Source: Paraburkholderia sp. BL9I2N2
GTDB lineage: Bacteria; Pseudomonadota; Gammaproteobacteria; Burkholderiales; Burkholderiaceae
NCBI RefSeq assembly: GCF_004339745.1
Contig: NZ_SMGP01000001.1
Span: 2,728,001 to 2,792,000, forward strand
DNA: 64,000 bases
Direction of reading: 5' to 3'
Part shown: positions 1 to 8,949 of the stretch, one piece after another
Layout of the letters: the number at the start of each line of letters is the position of its first letter
How positions within the stretch are numbered: the first letter of the stretch is position 1
The notes under the pieces: model-generated
Told to the model about the DNA's origin: nothing
Database searches by the model: none
Seen by the model: the letters and a program-made list of their open reading frames with translations, nothing else
Translations under genes and position numbers: made by a program

Positions 1-445
1 CCTGGCTGCCGATGTAGATCCAGCTGCCCGCCGTCATCTGGCCGTACATCATCAGGCCCTTGCGATCGAGCTCGTGGAAGTGTTCCCACGTCGCCCAATG
101 CGGCACCAGATTCGAATTCGCCAGCAGCACGCGCGGCGCGTCGGCATGCGTGCGGAACACGCCGACCGGCTTGCCCGATTGAATCAGCAGCGTTTCGTTT
201 TCTTCAAGATCCTTCAGCGACTTGAGAATCTGATCGAAGCAATCCCAGTTGCGCGCGGCACGGCCGATGCCGCCGTACACGACCAGCGCGTGCGGATGCT
301 CGGCGACTTCCGGATCCAGATTGTTCTGGATCATCCGGTACGCGGCTTCCGCGATCCATGTCTTGCAGGTCTTTTCCGCGCCGCGCGGTGCGCGGATCGT
401 GCGGGTGGGATCGAGACGCGGGTCGATGTGTTTCGGGTTGTTCAT
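1..445 (-). CDS. hutU: Urocanate hydratase, N-terminal part (cut by window edge)
   Basis: Second enzyme of histidine breakdown: it hydrates urocanate to imidazolonepropionate in the cytoplasm, using tightly bound NAD+. Only the first ~148 codons are present; the frame is open to the window edge. The N-terminus reads [20 protein letters not shown] and continues with [13 protein letters not shown] and [15 protein letters not shown], typical of HutU. The ATG at 445 is the first in frame. It lies 62 bp downstream of hutC and in the same direction as hutH and hutC, so the three probably form one operon. Confidence 0.95.
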   Translation of the reverse strand, partial: MNNPKHIDPRLDPTRTIRAPRGAEKTCKTWIAEAAYRMIQNNLDPEVAEHPHALVVYGGIGRAARNWDCFDQILKSLKDLEENETLLIQSGKPVGVFRTHADAPRVLLANSNLVPHWATWEHFHELDRKGLMMYGQMTAGSWIYIGSQ

Positions 446-507
446 GATGGCCCTCGGAATGCTTGAAGATGGTCGAAAAAGATTCGGGTACGGCAAAAAC
501 GGCGTTG

Positions 508-1203
508 TCAGAAATGTCCGGTGAAGCGATAACGGCTGCCGGGATGCCACAGATTGGCGATCGAAGCGACCTGGCTTTGCGACCACGTGCGCCGATGGAG
601 CACGAGGCAGGGTTCGAGTTCGTCCATGGTCAGCAACTCGCGGGTATCGCCATCGGCGGCCAGCGCCTCGATGCGGTACTCGACCCGCTGCAACGGCGCG
701 ACACGCACGAGATACTGATTCGGCGTGGTGTTCGTGAAGTCCTGCAGCGCGTACTCGGGCGCGACTGCCGGATTGACCCAGCGCTCTTCGAGTTGCACCG
801 GCTCGTCGTTTTCGAAATGCAGCACACGCGAATGAAACACCGGACTGCCCGCGCTCACCTGCATTTCCTCGGCGAGCGCTTCGTCGGCGATGCTCGCGCC
901 AATGTGCAGCACGTTCGCCTGATAACGATGACCGCGCGCGACGATTTCGTCGGAGATGCTGCGGATCGCCACCAGTGTGGATTCGTACTTGGGACGGGCC
1001 ACGAAGGTACCCGACCCTTGCACACGCGTGAGCACCTGCTCCGAGGTCAGCTCGCGCAACGCGCGGTTGACCGTCATGCGCGCCACGTTGAATTCGCGCG
1101 CGAGCTCGTTTTCGGAGGGCACCTGGTCGCCTTCACCCCATTCGCCCGCATGAATGCGCGCGAGGATGAAGTCCTTGATGCCCTGGTAGGCCGGTGCGTT
1201 CAT
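508..1203 (-). CDS. hutC: Histidine utilisation repressor HutC (GntR family)
   Basis: GntR-family repressor of 231 aa. The N-terminal winged helix (about residues 8-70, with [20 protein letters not shown]) binds DNA; the C-terminal UTRA domain senses urocanate in known HutC proteins. It ends RYRFTGHF, as HutC proteins commonly do. It sits 21 bp downstream of hutH and 62 bp upstream of hutU, so it is autoregulated if the operators upstream of hutH are its targets. The length is normal for the family. Confidence 0.95.
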   Translation of the reverse strand: MNAPAYQGIKDFILARIHAGEWGEGDQVPSENELAREFNVARMTVNRALRELTSEQVLTRVQGSGTFVARPKYESTLVAIRSISDEIVARGHRYQANVLHIGASIADEALAEEMQVSAGSPVFHSRVLHFENDEPVQLEERWVNPAVAPEYALQDFTNTTPNQYLVRVAPLQRVEYRIEALAADGDTRELLTMDELEPCLVLHRRTWSQSQVASIANLWHPGSRYRFTGHF

Positions 1204-1224
1204 TGGCTTGATGTGCGTTGAGGC

Positions 1225-2748
1225 TTACTGTTCGGACACGAAGGAGAACGGGCTCAGCTTCGCGATCGTGCCGTCCTGCACGAGGCGCGTGACCGCCGCG
1301 ATATCCGGTGCGAAGTAGTGGTCGAGCTCGTAATGCGCGACGTCCTTGCGCACTGCGTCCATCACTTTCTGCAGGCTCGGGCTGGTCTTGTGCGGCGCGC
1401 GCAGATCGACGCCTTGCGCGGCGGCGAGCAACTCGATCGACAGAATGTTCGCGGTGTTTTCAGCAATGTCGCCGAGCTTGCGCGCAGCGAACGTCGCCAT
1501 CGACACGTGGTCTTCCTGGTTCGCGGAAGTGGGCAGCGAGTCGACCGAAGCCGGATGCGCGAGCGTCTTGTTTTCCGAGGCGAGCGCGGCGGCCGTGACG
1601 TGAGCGATCATGAAGCCCGAGTTCACGCCACCATCGCGCACTAGGAACGGCGGCAGGCCCGACAGCGTCGCGTCGATCAGCAGCGCGATGCGGCGTTCGG
1701 CCAGCGCGCCGATTTCGGCGACGGCGAGCGCGAGGTTGTCGGCGGCGAAAGCGACGGGTTCCGCGTGGAAGTTACCGCCCGACAGCACCTCGCCGGTGTC
1801 CGGGAAAATCAGCGGATTGTCGGAGACGGCGTTCGCCTCCAGCAGCAGCACGTTCGCGGCGTGGCGCATCTGATCCAGACACGCGCCCATCACTTGCGGC
1901 TGGCAGCGCAGGCTGTACGGGTCCTGCACCTTGTCGCAATCGGCGTGCGAGACGTTGATGCCCGAGCCTTGCAGCAGCGAGCGGTACGCCTCGGCCGCGT
2001 CGATCTGACCTTGATGGCCGCGCAGTTCGTGAATGCGCGCATCGAACGGCTTGACCGAACCCATTGCCGCGTCCACCGACAACGCGCCCGACACCAGCGC
2101 GGTGCGGTACAGGTCTTCGATGGCGAACATGTTGTAGAGCGCGAGCGCGGTCGAAGCTTGCGTGCCGTTCAGCAGCGCCAGACCTTCCTTGGCTTGCAGC
2201 GTGAGCGGCTTGAGGCCGACGAGCGCGAGACCTTCGGTGGCCGGCATGCGCTCGCCCTTCGCGAACACTTCACCGACGCCGAGCAGCGTTGCCGACATAT
2301 GCGCGAGCGGCGCGAGGTCGCCCGATGCGCCGACCGAACCCTTCACCGGGATGACCGGCAGCACGTCGGCGTTATACAGCGTGATCAGCGCTTCCATCAC
2401 TTCGCGGCGGATGCCGGAATGACCACGGCCGAGGCTCGAGAGTTTCAGCGCGATCAACAGACGCACGACCGGACGCGACATCGGCTCACCCACGCCGACG
2501 GCATGCGAGAGCACCAGATTACGTTGCAGCAGTTCGAGCTGGTCATGCGGGATATGCGTGCTGGCGAGGCGCCCGAAGCCCGTGTTGATGCCGTAGGCCG
2601 GCTCGCCCTTCGCGGCGATATCGGCGACGGCTTGCGCGCAGGCGTCGATCGCGGCGTGGCTGGCGGGATCGAGTTGCAACGCGACATGTTCGCGAGCGAT
2701 CTGGCGCAGTTGCGGGAGAGTCAGGTGGCCGGGCTTCAGATTCATCAT
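1225..2748 (-). CDS. hutH: Histidine ammonia-lyase
   Basis: Deaminates L-histidine to urocanate, the first step of the hut pathway. The 507-aa protein carries the [14 protein letters not shown] motif; the Ala-Ser-Gly triplet (residues ~141-143) cyclises to the MIO electrophile. The catalytic-loop motif YGINTGFG lies at ~52-59. Two consecutive ATGs occur (2748 and 2745), preceded by AGGAC; an upstream in-frame extension to 2808 would run through the operator region and is not used here. It is the first gene of hutH-hutC-hutU. Confidence 0.96.
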   Translation of the reverse strand: MMNLKPGHLTLPQLRQIAREHVALQLDPASHAAIDACAQAVADIAAKGEPAYGINTGFGRLASTHIPHDQLELLQRNLVLSHAVGVGEPMSRPVVRLLIALKLSSLGRGHSGIRREVMEALITLYNADVLPVIPVKGSVGASGDLAPLAHMSATLLGVGEVFAKGERMPATEGLALVGLKPLTLQAKEGLALLNGTQASTALALYNMFAIEDLYRTALVSGALSVDAAMGSVKPFDARIHELRGHQGQIDAAEAYRSLLQGSGINVSHADCDKVQDPYSLRCQPQVMGACLDQMRHAANVLLLEANAVSDNPLIFPDTGEVLSGGNFHAEPVAFAADNLALAVAEIGALAERRIALLIDATLSGLPPFLVRDGGVNSGFMIAHVTAAALASENKTLAHPASVDSLPTSANQEDHVSMATFAARKLGDIAENTANILSIELLAAAQGVDLRAPHKTSPSLQKVMDAVRKDVAHYELDHYFAPDIAAVTRLVQDGTIAKLSPFSFVSEQ

Positions 2749-2760
2749 GGTTGTCGTCCT

Positions 2761-2770
2761 GTCTATACAA
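2761..2770 (-). promoter_or_regulatory. Putative HutC operator, proximal imperfect copy
   Basis: The minus strand reads TTGTATAGAC, close to HutC-type operators known from enteric bacteria. It lies 12 bp upstream of the hutH start, where a bound repressor would block transcription. It is a half-degenerate version of the perfect palindrome at 2797-2808. Confidence 0.5.
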
Positions 2771-2796
2771 TTTGAGAGAAGTCTAGCGACGTCGGC

Positions 2797-2808
2797 TTGT
2801 ATATACAA
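2797..2808. promoter_or_regulatory. HutC operator, perfect palindrome
   Basis: TTGTATATACAA is a perfect 12-bp palindrome about 50 bp upstream of hutH. It matches the TGTATATACA core of GntR/HutC-type operators. With hutC in the same operon, autoregulation by HutC relieved by urocanate is the natural inference. Confidence 0.75.
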
Positions 2809-2940
2809 CTTGTTTTTTGAGGTTTTGCCCCAGGGGTTTCCATTAGGGCGGGATGCACGCTTGGCTTGGATCTTGCCACTGCGGCGATTTCCGGCGGCCG
2901 CGCGCTGCGGATCACCTTCCAGGCGGCGTGGGCCTCAACT

Positions 2941-2950
2941 TGTATATACA
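2941..2950. promoter_or_regulatory. HutC operator, distal copy
   Basis: TGTATATACA recurs here, ~140 bp from the copy at 2797-2808 and flanked by CT on the left, so CTTGTATATACA matches the first copy. Two separated copies suggest looping, or control of a second, distal promoter. Confidence 0.6.
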
Positions 2951-3051
2951 CGTTCAAAATGGCAGGCGCGAGACGGACAAAAAGATTTCACTGGCGAACG
3001 GGCGCGCTTCGCTGCCTATAAGAGCGTTATAGGAAAGGCTTTTTGTGACGC

Positions 3052-3083
3052 AAAAAAGCCCGCGTGCTCAGGCGAGCCGCGAG
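3052..3083 (-). terminator. Intrinsic terminator of the LysR gene
   Basis: On the minus strand GCTCGCG-GCTC pairs with GAGC-A-CGCGGGC (one G-U pair, one bulged A), followed by six T. It starts about 35 bp beyond the stop of the LysR gene and would keep that transcript out of hutH. Confidence 0.6.
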
Positions 3084-3118
3084 CTCCTTCTTATTGGGCG
3101 AGTAATGGGACAGCGTGG

Positions 3119-4015
3119 CTAAAGCTTCACGCGCGCCGCGATGAAATCCAGGAAGCACTGCACGCGCCCCGCCAGCGACGCGCTCTGGTAGTACACCGCG
3201 CTCACCCGCTGCCGCTCGTCCACCAGCGCGTTGCCGAGAATCGGCACGAGACGCTTCTCGCGCACATCGGCCGCGCTCATGAAATTGGCGAGACAGGCGA
3301 TGCCCCAACCCGACAGCGCCAGTTGCCGCAACGTCTCGCCGCTCGAAGCGGTGATCGCCGGTTCGATCTTCAGCGACTCGGCACCGCCCTTGCGCCCTTC
3401 CCGCAACGGCCAGCGATTCAGATGCTCCGGCGCCGTGAAGCCGATCAGCCGATGCTCGCGCAACGCCTCCACCGATTTCGGCTCGCCATATTCGGCCAGA
3501 TACGCCGGACTCGCGAGCACTCTCAGCTTGCTGGTGCCGAGGGCGCGCGCATGCAGAGTCGAATCCTGCAATTCGCCGATACGGATCGCGATATCCACCT
3601 TCTGCTCCAGCAGATCCACGATCCGTTCATTGCTGGTCAGCTCCAGCCTGATCTCCGGATACTGCGCCGAAAACGCCGTCATATGCGGCGCCACGCAATG
3701 CAGCATGAAGGGCGACGCCGCATCGACACGCAGGCGCCCCGAGGGCCGCTCGCGTCCGCGCGTGACGGACTCCTCGGCCTCTTCCATCGCGTCCAGAATC
3801 GCCCGCGCGCGCTGCAGGAAGGTCTCGCCCTCTTCGGTGAGTTGCAGACGGCGCGTCGTGCGCCGCACCAGCGCGGTATCGAGTTTCTTTTCGAGGCGCG
3901 TGAGCGCGCGGCTCACGCCGGAGACGGTTTGGCCCAATTTCTCCGCAGCCGCGGTGATCGAGCCGCTGTCGATCACCGTGACGAACACCAGCAACTCGTC
4001 GGTGGATGTTTTCAT
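3119..4015 (-). CDS. LysR-family transcriptional regulator
   Basis: A 298-aa LTTR: N-terminal helix-turn-helix (DELLVFVTVIDSGSITAAAEKLGQTVSGVSRAL), then a substrate-binding domain. The resemblance is to the CrgA/DsdC-like group that often controls a divergent oxidoreductase. The ATG at 4015 is preferred; a TTG at 4027 would add four residues. The epimerase gene starts 107 bp away in the opposite direction and is the likely target. The ligand is unknown. Confidence 0.9.
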   Translation of the reverse strand: MKTSTDELLVFVTVIDSGSITAAAEKLGQTVSGVSRALTRLEKKLDTALVRRTTRRLQLTEEGETFLQRARAILDAMEEAEESVTRGRERPSGRLRVDAASPFMLHCVAPHMTAFSAQYPEIRLELTSNERIVDLLEQKVDIAIRIGELQDSTLHARALGTSKLRVLASPAYLAEYGEPKSVEALREHRLIGFTAPEHLNRWPLREGRKGGAESLKIEPAITASSGETLRQLALSGWGIACLANFMSAADVREKRLVPILGNALVDERQRVSAVYYQSASLAGRVQCFLDFIAARVKL

Positions 4016-4121
4016 TGTTGATTTCAAATCAAGATTGATTTGAGACTAACACGGTTTTTGCGAGAATCAAGTCGGCGGATACTGCGTGCATGTCATCGTG
4101 TTTCTCATCAAGGAGAACGTC

Positions 4122-5045
4122 TTGAAGATTTTCATCACTGGTGCAAGCGGTTTTATCGGCGGTTCGATTGCAGCGCATCTGGCGCGCGCCGGCCACACCG
4201 TGCGCGGTTTGATCCGCAACCCCGACCATAGCGCCGAGTTGCAACGCCTCGGCATCGAACCCGTGATCGGCACGCTCGACGATCGCGCGTTGCTGAGCGC
4301 CGAAGCGCAAGCCGCCGACGCCGTCATCAATGCCGCGAGCAGCGATCATGAAGGCGCGGTCAAGGCGCTGATCGACGGGCTCGCAGGCTCCGGCAAAACG
4401 TTTCTGCATACGAGCGGTTCGAGCATCGTCGGCGATGCATCGGGCGGCGAAGCGGGTCAGGCGCGCATCTATCACGAGGACGCGCTGCCCGAGCCGACCG
4501 CGGACAAGGCCGCGCGCGTCGCCATCGATCAACTGGTGCTCGATGCCGCGCAGCAGAACATCCGCTCGGCCGTGTTGTGCAACACGCTGATCTACGGTCA
4601 TGGCGCCGTGCCGGGCAGCGCGAGTGTGCAGTTGCCGCGCCTCGTGCGTCAGGCGCAAGAGAGCGGCGTGGTGCGTCATGTGGGCAGCGGCGGCAACATC
4701 TGGTCGAACGTGTTCATCGACGATGTCGCCGAACTGTATCGCCTCGCGTTGGATAAGACGCCTGGGGGTACCTTCTACTTCGTCGAAAGCGGCGAAGCAT
4801 CGTTCCGCGACATGAGTGCCGCGATTGCGCGCGCGATGAAACTCGGCGCGCCGCAAGACTGGCCGCTCGAAGAAGCGCAGAAGGAATGGGGTTATGAAAT
4901 GGCCTCGTACGGCCTCGGCTCGAATAGCCGCGTACGCGGCGAGCGCGCGCGCAAGCTGCTGGGGTGGCAGCCGAAGCGCACGTCAGTGATCGACTGGATC
5001 GAGCACGACATGCTGTCCCCCGAGCGGACTTCTTCCGCGGCGTAA
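4122..5045 (+). CDS. NAD-dependent epimerase/dehydratase-type SDR
   Basis: A 307-aa extended short-chain dehydrogenase/reductase. KIFITGASGFIGGSIAAHL at the N-terminus is the Rossmann GxxGxxG NAD(P) site. The first-choice start is TTG at 4122 because AAGGAG lies 7 bp before it (4110-4115); the GTG at 4086 has no such site. The usual YxxxK catalytic pair is not obvious: the region reads ADKAARVAIDQLV, so the chemistry may differ from classical epimerases. It is divergent from the LysR gene. Substrate unknown. Confidence 0.85.
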   Translation: MKIFITGASGFIGGSIAAHLARAGHTVRGLIRNPDHSAELQRLGIEPVIGTLDDRALLSAEAQAADAVINAASSDHEGAVKALIDGLAGSGKTFLHTSGSSIVGDASGGEAGQARIYHEDALPEPTADKAARVAIDQLVLDAAQQNIRSAVLCNTLIYGHGAVPGSASVQLPRLVRQAQESGVVRHVGSGGNIWSNVFIDDVAELYRLALDKTPGGTFYFVESGEASFRDMSAAIARAMKLGAPQDWPLEEAQKEWGYEMASYGLGSNSRVRGERARKLLGWQPKRTSVIDWIEHDMLSPERTSSAA

Positions 5046-5111
5046 GCCGAGGGGATTTTCCTTTGGTGTGCCCTCCAGGGCACACCCCGAGAGGACTTCT
5101 TCCGGGCGTAA
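5018..5111 (+). repeat. Short direct repeat flanking a palindrome
   Basis: The last 28 bp of the SDR gene (5018-5045) recur almost unchanged at 5085-5111, with one substitution and one deleted base (shared core GGACTTCTTCC). Between them lies a 22-nt hairpin, GGTGTGCCCT / AGGGCACACC with a 2-nt loop (5065-5086). No T tract follows, so it is not a standard terminator. Confidence 0.7.
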
Positions 5112-5220
5112 TTAGTGTAAGCGTCGCCGTTGCGAATCCGTAAGCTCGACTCGATAGAATCGCGCTCACCTGATCGTGCGATTCGACAATCCGAGCCGCA
5201 CATGAGCCCGGATTTGATCG

Positions 5221-5403
5221 ATGACTTTGGCGCTGAATTTCGATTGGCTAACCAATCTGCTGGCGATTCTCTTCGTCGTGGCGTGTCTCTACGATGCACG
5301 CTACGACGAATACGGTACGTTGACGCTGTCAGCTGCCGCAATGGGACTCGTCGTGATGGCGATCGAACTGTTCCTCAGGCCCGCCTTCGACATGTCGCTT
5401 TGA
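5221..5403 (+). CDS. Small two-helix membrane protein, hypothetical
   Basis: 60 aa. Two hydrophobic stretches (about residues 9-23, LTNLLAILFVVACLY, and 33-51, TLSAAAMGLVVMAIELFL) are separated by a short charged loop ARYDEYG. That pattern suits a small inner-membrane protein. No strong ribosome binding site is visible, and I recognise no family. It could be spurious, but the amphipathic design argues for a real gene. Confidence 0.5.
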   Translation: MTLALNFDWLTNLLAILFVVACLYDARYDEYGTLTLSAAAMGLVVMAIELFLRPAFDMSL

Positions 5404-5487
5404 ACACGAGCGCTTCGAGCGTGACGCCACGCGCGGCGGCGTCACTCCCACCACGGCCACGCTCATCCATGAGCGCAAGCCGTTTCA

Positions 5488-6846
5488 TCAAACCGCGACT
5501 TCCGGCGGCGCCTGACGAAAACAGCGCGTGATCCAGCCGAGATAGCACAAGCCCAACACGAACCACACCGCGCCGAGCACCAGCGCCGTTTTCTCCAGAC
5601 TCACCAGCAACCAGACGTCTGCGAGCGCGCCAGCCAGCGGGAACAGCAGGCCGCCGATCACACCCATTGCATTCGCACTGCCCTTCGCGTTGAAGAACTG
5701 GCGGATCACGCAGAGATTGACAGCCGTGAACGCAAGGAACGCACCGAAGTTGATGAACGACGTCGAAGTCGCCACATCGAGCTTCAAGGCGACCAGACCG
5801 ATGGCGCCCGCGATCGCGATGTTCAGCGCCGGCGTCTTGAACTTCGGATGCACGAAACCGAAGATCCGTTTAGGCAGCACCTCGTCTCGGCCCATTGCAT
5901 ACAACAGACGTCCCACACTCGCCTGCGCCGAGATGCCCGAGGCGAACTGCGCGAGAATCAGGCCCGCCAGAAACACCGTGACGAAAATATCGCCGCCCAC
6001 TTTGCGCGCGACTTCGAAGGCCGCCGAATCCGGGTCCTTGAACACCGCGCCCGGATGCGCGAGTTGCACCGTGTATGCCGCGATCACGAAGATCGCGCCG
6101 CCTATCAGCGCGATCAGCACGATGGCACGTGGCATGGTCTTCTCAGGCGCGATGGTTTCTTCCGTCAACGTCGAGACAGCATCGAAGCCGAGATACGAAT
6201 ACGCGGCGATCGCGGCGCCCGCCATCGTCGCGGAGAGCGGCACCCGCGGCTTGAAGAACGGCTCGGCCGAAATGAGGCCGCCGGGCCCGACGGCCGCCGT
6301 CACATAGTGGCAGCACAGCACGACGAACAACGCGACGATCGCCAGTTGCACCACCATCAGCACGATGTTGAAACGGTTCGCGAGTTCGATGCCGAGAATG
6401 TTCAGCGCACTGGTCAGCACGATGAAAGCGACGATCCAGATCCAGCTCGGCACATGCGGAAAAGCGGCGCTCAGATACGCCGCGCCGATCAGCCAGATCA
6501 CCATCGGCAGGAAAAAATAATCGAGCAAGGTGGCCCAGCCGATCATGAAGCCGAGATGCGGGTTGAAGCTCTTGCGCGTATACGTATAGGCCGAACCGGC
6601 CACCGGGAAGAGCCGCGCAAGCTTGCCGTAACTGAGCGCGGTGAACACGATCGCCACCAGGGCAATCAGATAGGCGAGCGCCGCCGTATCGTGGCTGGCG
6701 CTCGCCAGCACGCCATACGTCCCGTAGACGATCAGCGGCGCCATGTAGGCGAGGCCGAACAGCAGGACGGAAGGCAGGCCGAGCGTGCGCTTCAGATGCG
6801 CGCTGCGCGGGGCCGTGGGTTCAGCGGCGGATGATGATGAAGTCAT
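5488..6846 (-). CDS. APC-superfamily amino acid/polyamine permease
   Basis: 452 aa with about 12 hydrophobic segments. The N-terminal signature LGLPSVLLFGLAYMAPLIVYGTYG matches the APC superfamily, near the PuuP-like and APA groups. The start ATG at 6846 has AGGAGA 8 bp upstream; a longer frame to 6894 adds only an Arg-rich stretch. It lies downstream of and in line with the nitrilase-fold gene, with 190 bp between. Import of an amino acid, amine or amide for that enzyme is a fair guess; the substrate is not evident. Confidence 0.9.
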   Translation of the reverse strand: MTSSSSAAEPTAPRSAHLKRTLGLPSVLLFGLAYMAPLIVYGTYGVLASASHDTAALAYLIALVAIVFTALSYGKLARLFPVAGSAYTYTRKSFNPHLGFMIGWATLLDYFFLPMVIWLIGAAYLSAAFPHVPSWIWIVAFIVLTSALNILGIELANRFNIVLMVVQLAIVALFVVLCCHYVTAAVGPGGLISAEPFFKPRVPLSATMAGAAIAAYSYLGFDAVSTLTEETIAPEKTMPRAIVLIALIGGAIFVIAAYTVQLAHPGAVFKDPDSAAFEVARKVGGDIFVTVFLAGLILAQFASGISAQASVGRLLYAMGRDEVLPKRIFGFVHPKFKTPALNIAIAGAIGLVALKLDVATSTSFINFGAFLAFTAVNLCVIRQFFNAKGSANAMGVIGGLLFPLAGALADVWLLVSLEKTALVLGAVWFVLGLCYLGWITRCFRQAPPEVAV

Positions 6847-7036
6847 ACGGTGTCTCCTCTTGCGAATGGACAGGCGTCGCCCCGGGCGCGGCATGGCACG
6901 CGCCCCAGTCGAACCGGATCGATCGGACTTGCTGGCAGCGCGGGATTCGCGCCGATGTCTTTACTGATTTGCCGGGCTTGTGCATGCCGCCGCCAAAGCG
7001 GCACGCGCCCGGTCGCTATCTGTCTGAGCGTTTGCT

Positions 7037-7873
7037 TCAGCGCGAGCGAATCACGCGCGCGCGTTGGCCCTGTGCGCCGTCTTCAGTGGCGAGATCGAGT
7101 GCGATGCGCGCGTCGTGCAGGTAACGGTAGTGTTCGCGTGCGCCTTCGAGACGCGCGCGATCCAGCGTCGCGCGCAGCACGGTTTCCTGCTGGCCGGCGT
7201 CGCACGCCACGTCGCCGAACGGATCGATCAGCGCCGATTCGCCGGGAAACGTGAGGTTGTCGTCGCCCGGACCGATACGATTGACGAGCGCCGCGAACAT
7301 CTGGTTTTCCATGGCGCGCGCCACGATGGCCCGGCGATGCACCGGCCCGAACGGGTCCATGTTGCCATTGGTCACGATCAGCAGATCGGCGTCTAGCGAG
7401 GCGATCGCTCGCGCTGTTTCGGGGAATTCGATGTCGTAACAGATCAAGAGACCGACGGTCATGCCCTTGAACCTGCATACTTCATAGCGGTCGCCCGGTT
7501 CGAACACGCCGACGTCCGACGCCCACAGGTGCGTCTTGCGATAGCGCAGCGCGATCTCGCCGCGCTCGTCGACCAGCACCGTGGTGTTGAAAAAGCGGCT
7601 GCCGTCGCGCTCGGCGAGGCCCACCGCCACCGCCACGCGTGCTTCACGCGCCGCATGGCGCACGGCGGTGAGCGAAGGACCGTCGATGGTTTCCGCCACT
7701 TCGCCGACGTTATGCCGCGTCGGAAAGCCCGACAGCGTCGTCTCGGGAAACACGATCAGATCGGTTCCGGCCGAACGCTGGCCGATGATTTGCAGCACGC
7801 GTTGCACGTTCGCGCCGCTGACGCCCACGGCGCCATCCACGACGGGAATCTGTGCCAGTTCGAGTTGAAGCAT
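7037..7873 (-). CDS. Nitrilase-superfamily carbon-nitrogen hydrolase
   Basis: 278 aa. The catalytic triad is visible: Glu44 (FPETTLSGF), Lys113 (YRKTHL) and Cys145 (LLICYDIEFPE). Members cleave amides, N-carbamoyl compounds or nitriles; this looks more like an aliphatic amidase or N-carbamoylputrescine-type enzyme than a true nitrilase. AGGAGAC precedes the ATG. It sits upstream of the APC permease and divergent from a LuxR regulator, suggesting a small inducible uptake-and-hydrolysis unit. Confidence 0.88.
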   Translation of the reverse strand: MLQLELAQIPVVDGAVGVSGANVQRVLQIIGQRSAGTDLIVFPETTLSGFPTRHNVGEVAETIDGPSLTAVRHAAREARVAVAVGLAERDGSRFFNTTVLVDERGEIALRYRKTHLWASDVGVFEPGDRYEVCRFKGMTVGLLICYDIEFPETARAIASLDADLLIVTNGNMDPFGPVHRRAIVARAMENQMFAALVNRIGPGDDNLTFPGESALIDPFGDVACDAGQQETVLRATLDRARLEGAREHYRYLHDARIALDLATEDGAQGQRARVIRSR

Positions 7874-7887
7874 TGTGTCTCCTGTCG

Positions 7888-7911
7888 ACCCGAGTCAGTG
7901 CTGACTCGGGT
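7888..7911. promoter_or_regulatory. 24-nt inverted repeat in the amidohydrolase/luxR divergent region
   Basis: ACCCGAGTCAG and CTGACTCGGGT form perfect 11-bp arms around a 2-bp centre. It sits 14 bp upstream of the hydrolase start, just before its ribosome binding site. The size suits a dimeric LuxR-type regulator encoded next door; a 5' UTR hairpin is the alternative. Confidence 0.55.
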
Positions 7912-8059
7912 CCCATGCAATTTAGTTGCCGTCCATGCCGGTTCGCTTCGCGTTGCATAGCGGCTGTTTTAAGCCGCCGCGCGATCAGGTTGGGCCTATT
8001 ATTACCAGACATATTTTTGTTCGTAATTACCCTGCTGGGTTACCCTCATCGGAGCACGC

Positions 8060-8905
8060 ATGGAACTCGAATGGCGCGATCTGGCCTTTCATCGCGAGAT
8101 CGGCGCGGTTATCGAAGCCCTCGATAGCGCGCACTTCTGGACCCGCCTCACGCGCGCGCTCGAACGCTATGTGGCCTTCGACAGTTGGGTCGCGTTGCGC
8201 TTCACACCCGGCGAAGCGCCGCTCGTGTGCGCCGAATCGCCGACGCCGGACGGCACCGTGGATGCGATGTTTCAGGACTATCTGGCCGCGCTCTATCAAC
8301 TCGATCCGTTCTATATCGCCGCTACCGAGACGCCCGCGTCGGGCTTCGTCACGCTGGCCGATGTCGCGCCCGACAACTTCTCGATGACCGATTACTACCA
8401 GCGGTACTTCAGGAAGAATATCGTCGGCGACGAGGTGCACTTCAACTACATGATCGACGCGCGGCACACGCTCGCCTTTTCGCTGGGCGCGACGCATCGC
8501 TATGGCGAGCGTGATCTGGCCGTGCTGGCGCTGTGCGCGCCGTGGGTGATTGCGCTCTTGCGACAGCGCTTGCCATACGAGGGATTCGATGCGACGCGGT
8601 CGGCCCTGACCGAGGCCAGCCCCGAAACGGCAACGGAAACACTAGCACCCACGGACACCCCCGCGTACGCCGCGCGCTTCGAACAGGTCGCATCGTCGGG
8701 TGGCCGCGCATCGCTCACGGCACGCGAGGTGGAAGTGGCGATGCTGACCTTGAGCGGATTTTCGACGCGCGCCATCGCGGAGAAACTGACGATCTCGTTC
8801 GAGACCGTGCGCGCGCACAAGAAGCACATCTATACGAAGCTGAACGTCAATTCACAGTCGGAACTGTTCGCGCTGTTTTACGAAGCGGGACGCCAAGGTG
8901 CATGA
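8060..8905 (+). CDS. LuxR-family regulator with N-terminal sensor domain
   Basis: 281 aa. The C-terminal helix-turn-helix (about residues 217-275) reads LTAREVEVAMLTLSGFSTRAIAEKL followed by SFETVRAHKKHIYTKL, a standard LuxR/GerE domain. The N-terminal ~190 residues are rich in aromatics (YYQRYFRKN) and show no quorum-sensing signature or phospho-acceptor site that I recognise. It is divergent from the nitrilase-APC unit and is probably its regulator. Confidence 0.87.
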   Translation: MELEWRDLAFHREIGAVIEALDSAHFWTRLTRALERYVAFDSWVALRFTPGEAPLVCAESPTPDGTVDAMFQDYLAALYQLDPFYIAATETPASGFVTLADVAPDNFSMTDYYQRYFRKNIVGDEVHFNYMIDARHTLAFSLGATHRYGERDLAVLALCAPWVIALLRQRLPYEGFDATRSALTEASPETATETLAPTDTPAYAARFEQVASSGGRASLTAREVEVAMLTLSGFSTRAIAEKLTISFETVRAHKKHIYTKLNVNSQSELFALFYEAGRQGA

Positions 8906-8949
8906 CGTCCCCGCTTTTCAACGCGAGCCTGAGCTAGCGCCGCGGTCCG

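Larger units (their letters stand above)
2749..3118. other. hut promoter region and end of the LysR unit
   Basis: A 370-bp gap. It holds the three HutC-type sites, a short hairpin (CCTATAA / TTATAGG, 3015-3033) and the LysR gene's terminator (3052-3083). I see no convincing coding frame; the open frames here are short and lack family signatures. Confidence 0.6.

Noticed and set aside
1765..2775. 336-codon open frame opposite hutH
   Set aside because: Antisense shadow of hutH with Arg/Gln/His-rich composition and no recognisable fold.
3040..3085. GACGCAAAAAAGCC, resembling part of a c-di-GMP riboswitch core
   Set aside because: The matching GGCAAACC segment and GNRA hairpin are missing; the stretch is explained by a terminator on the other strand.
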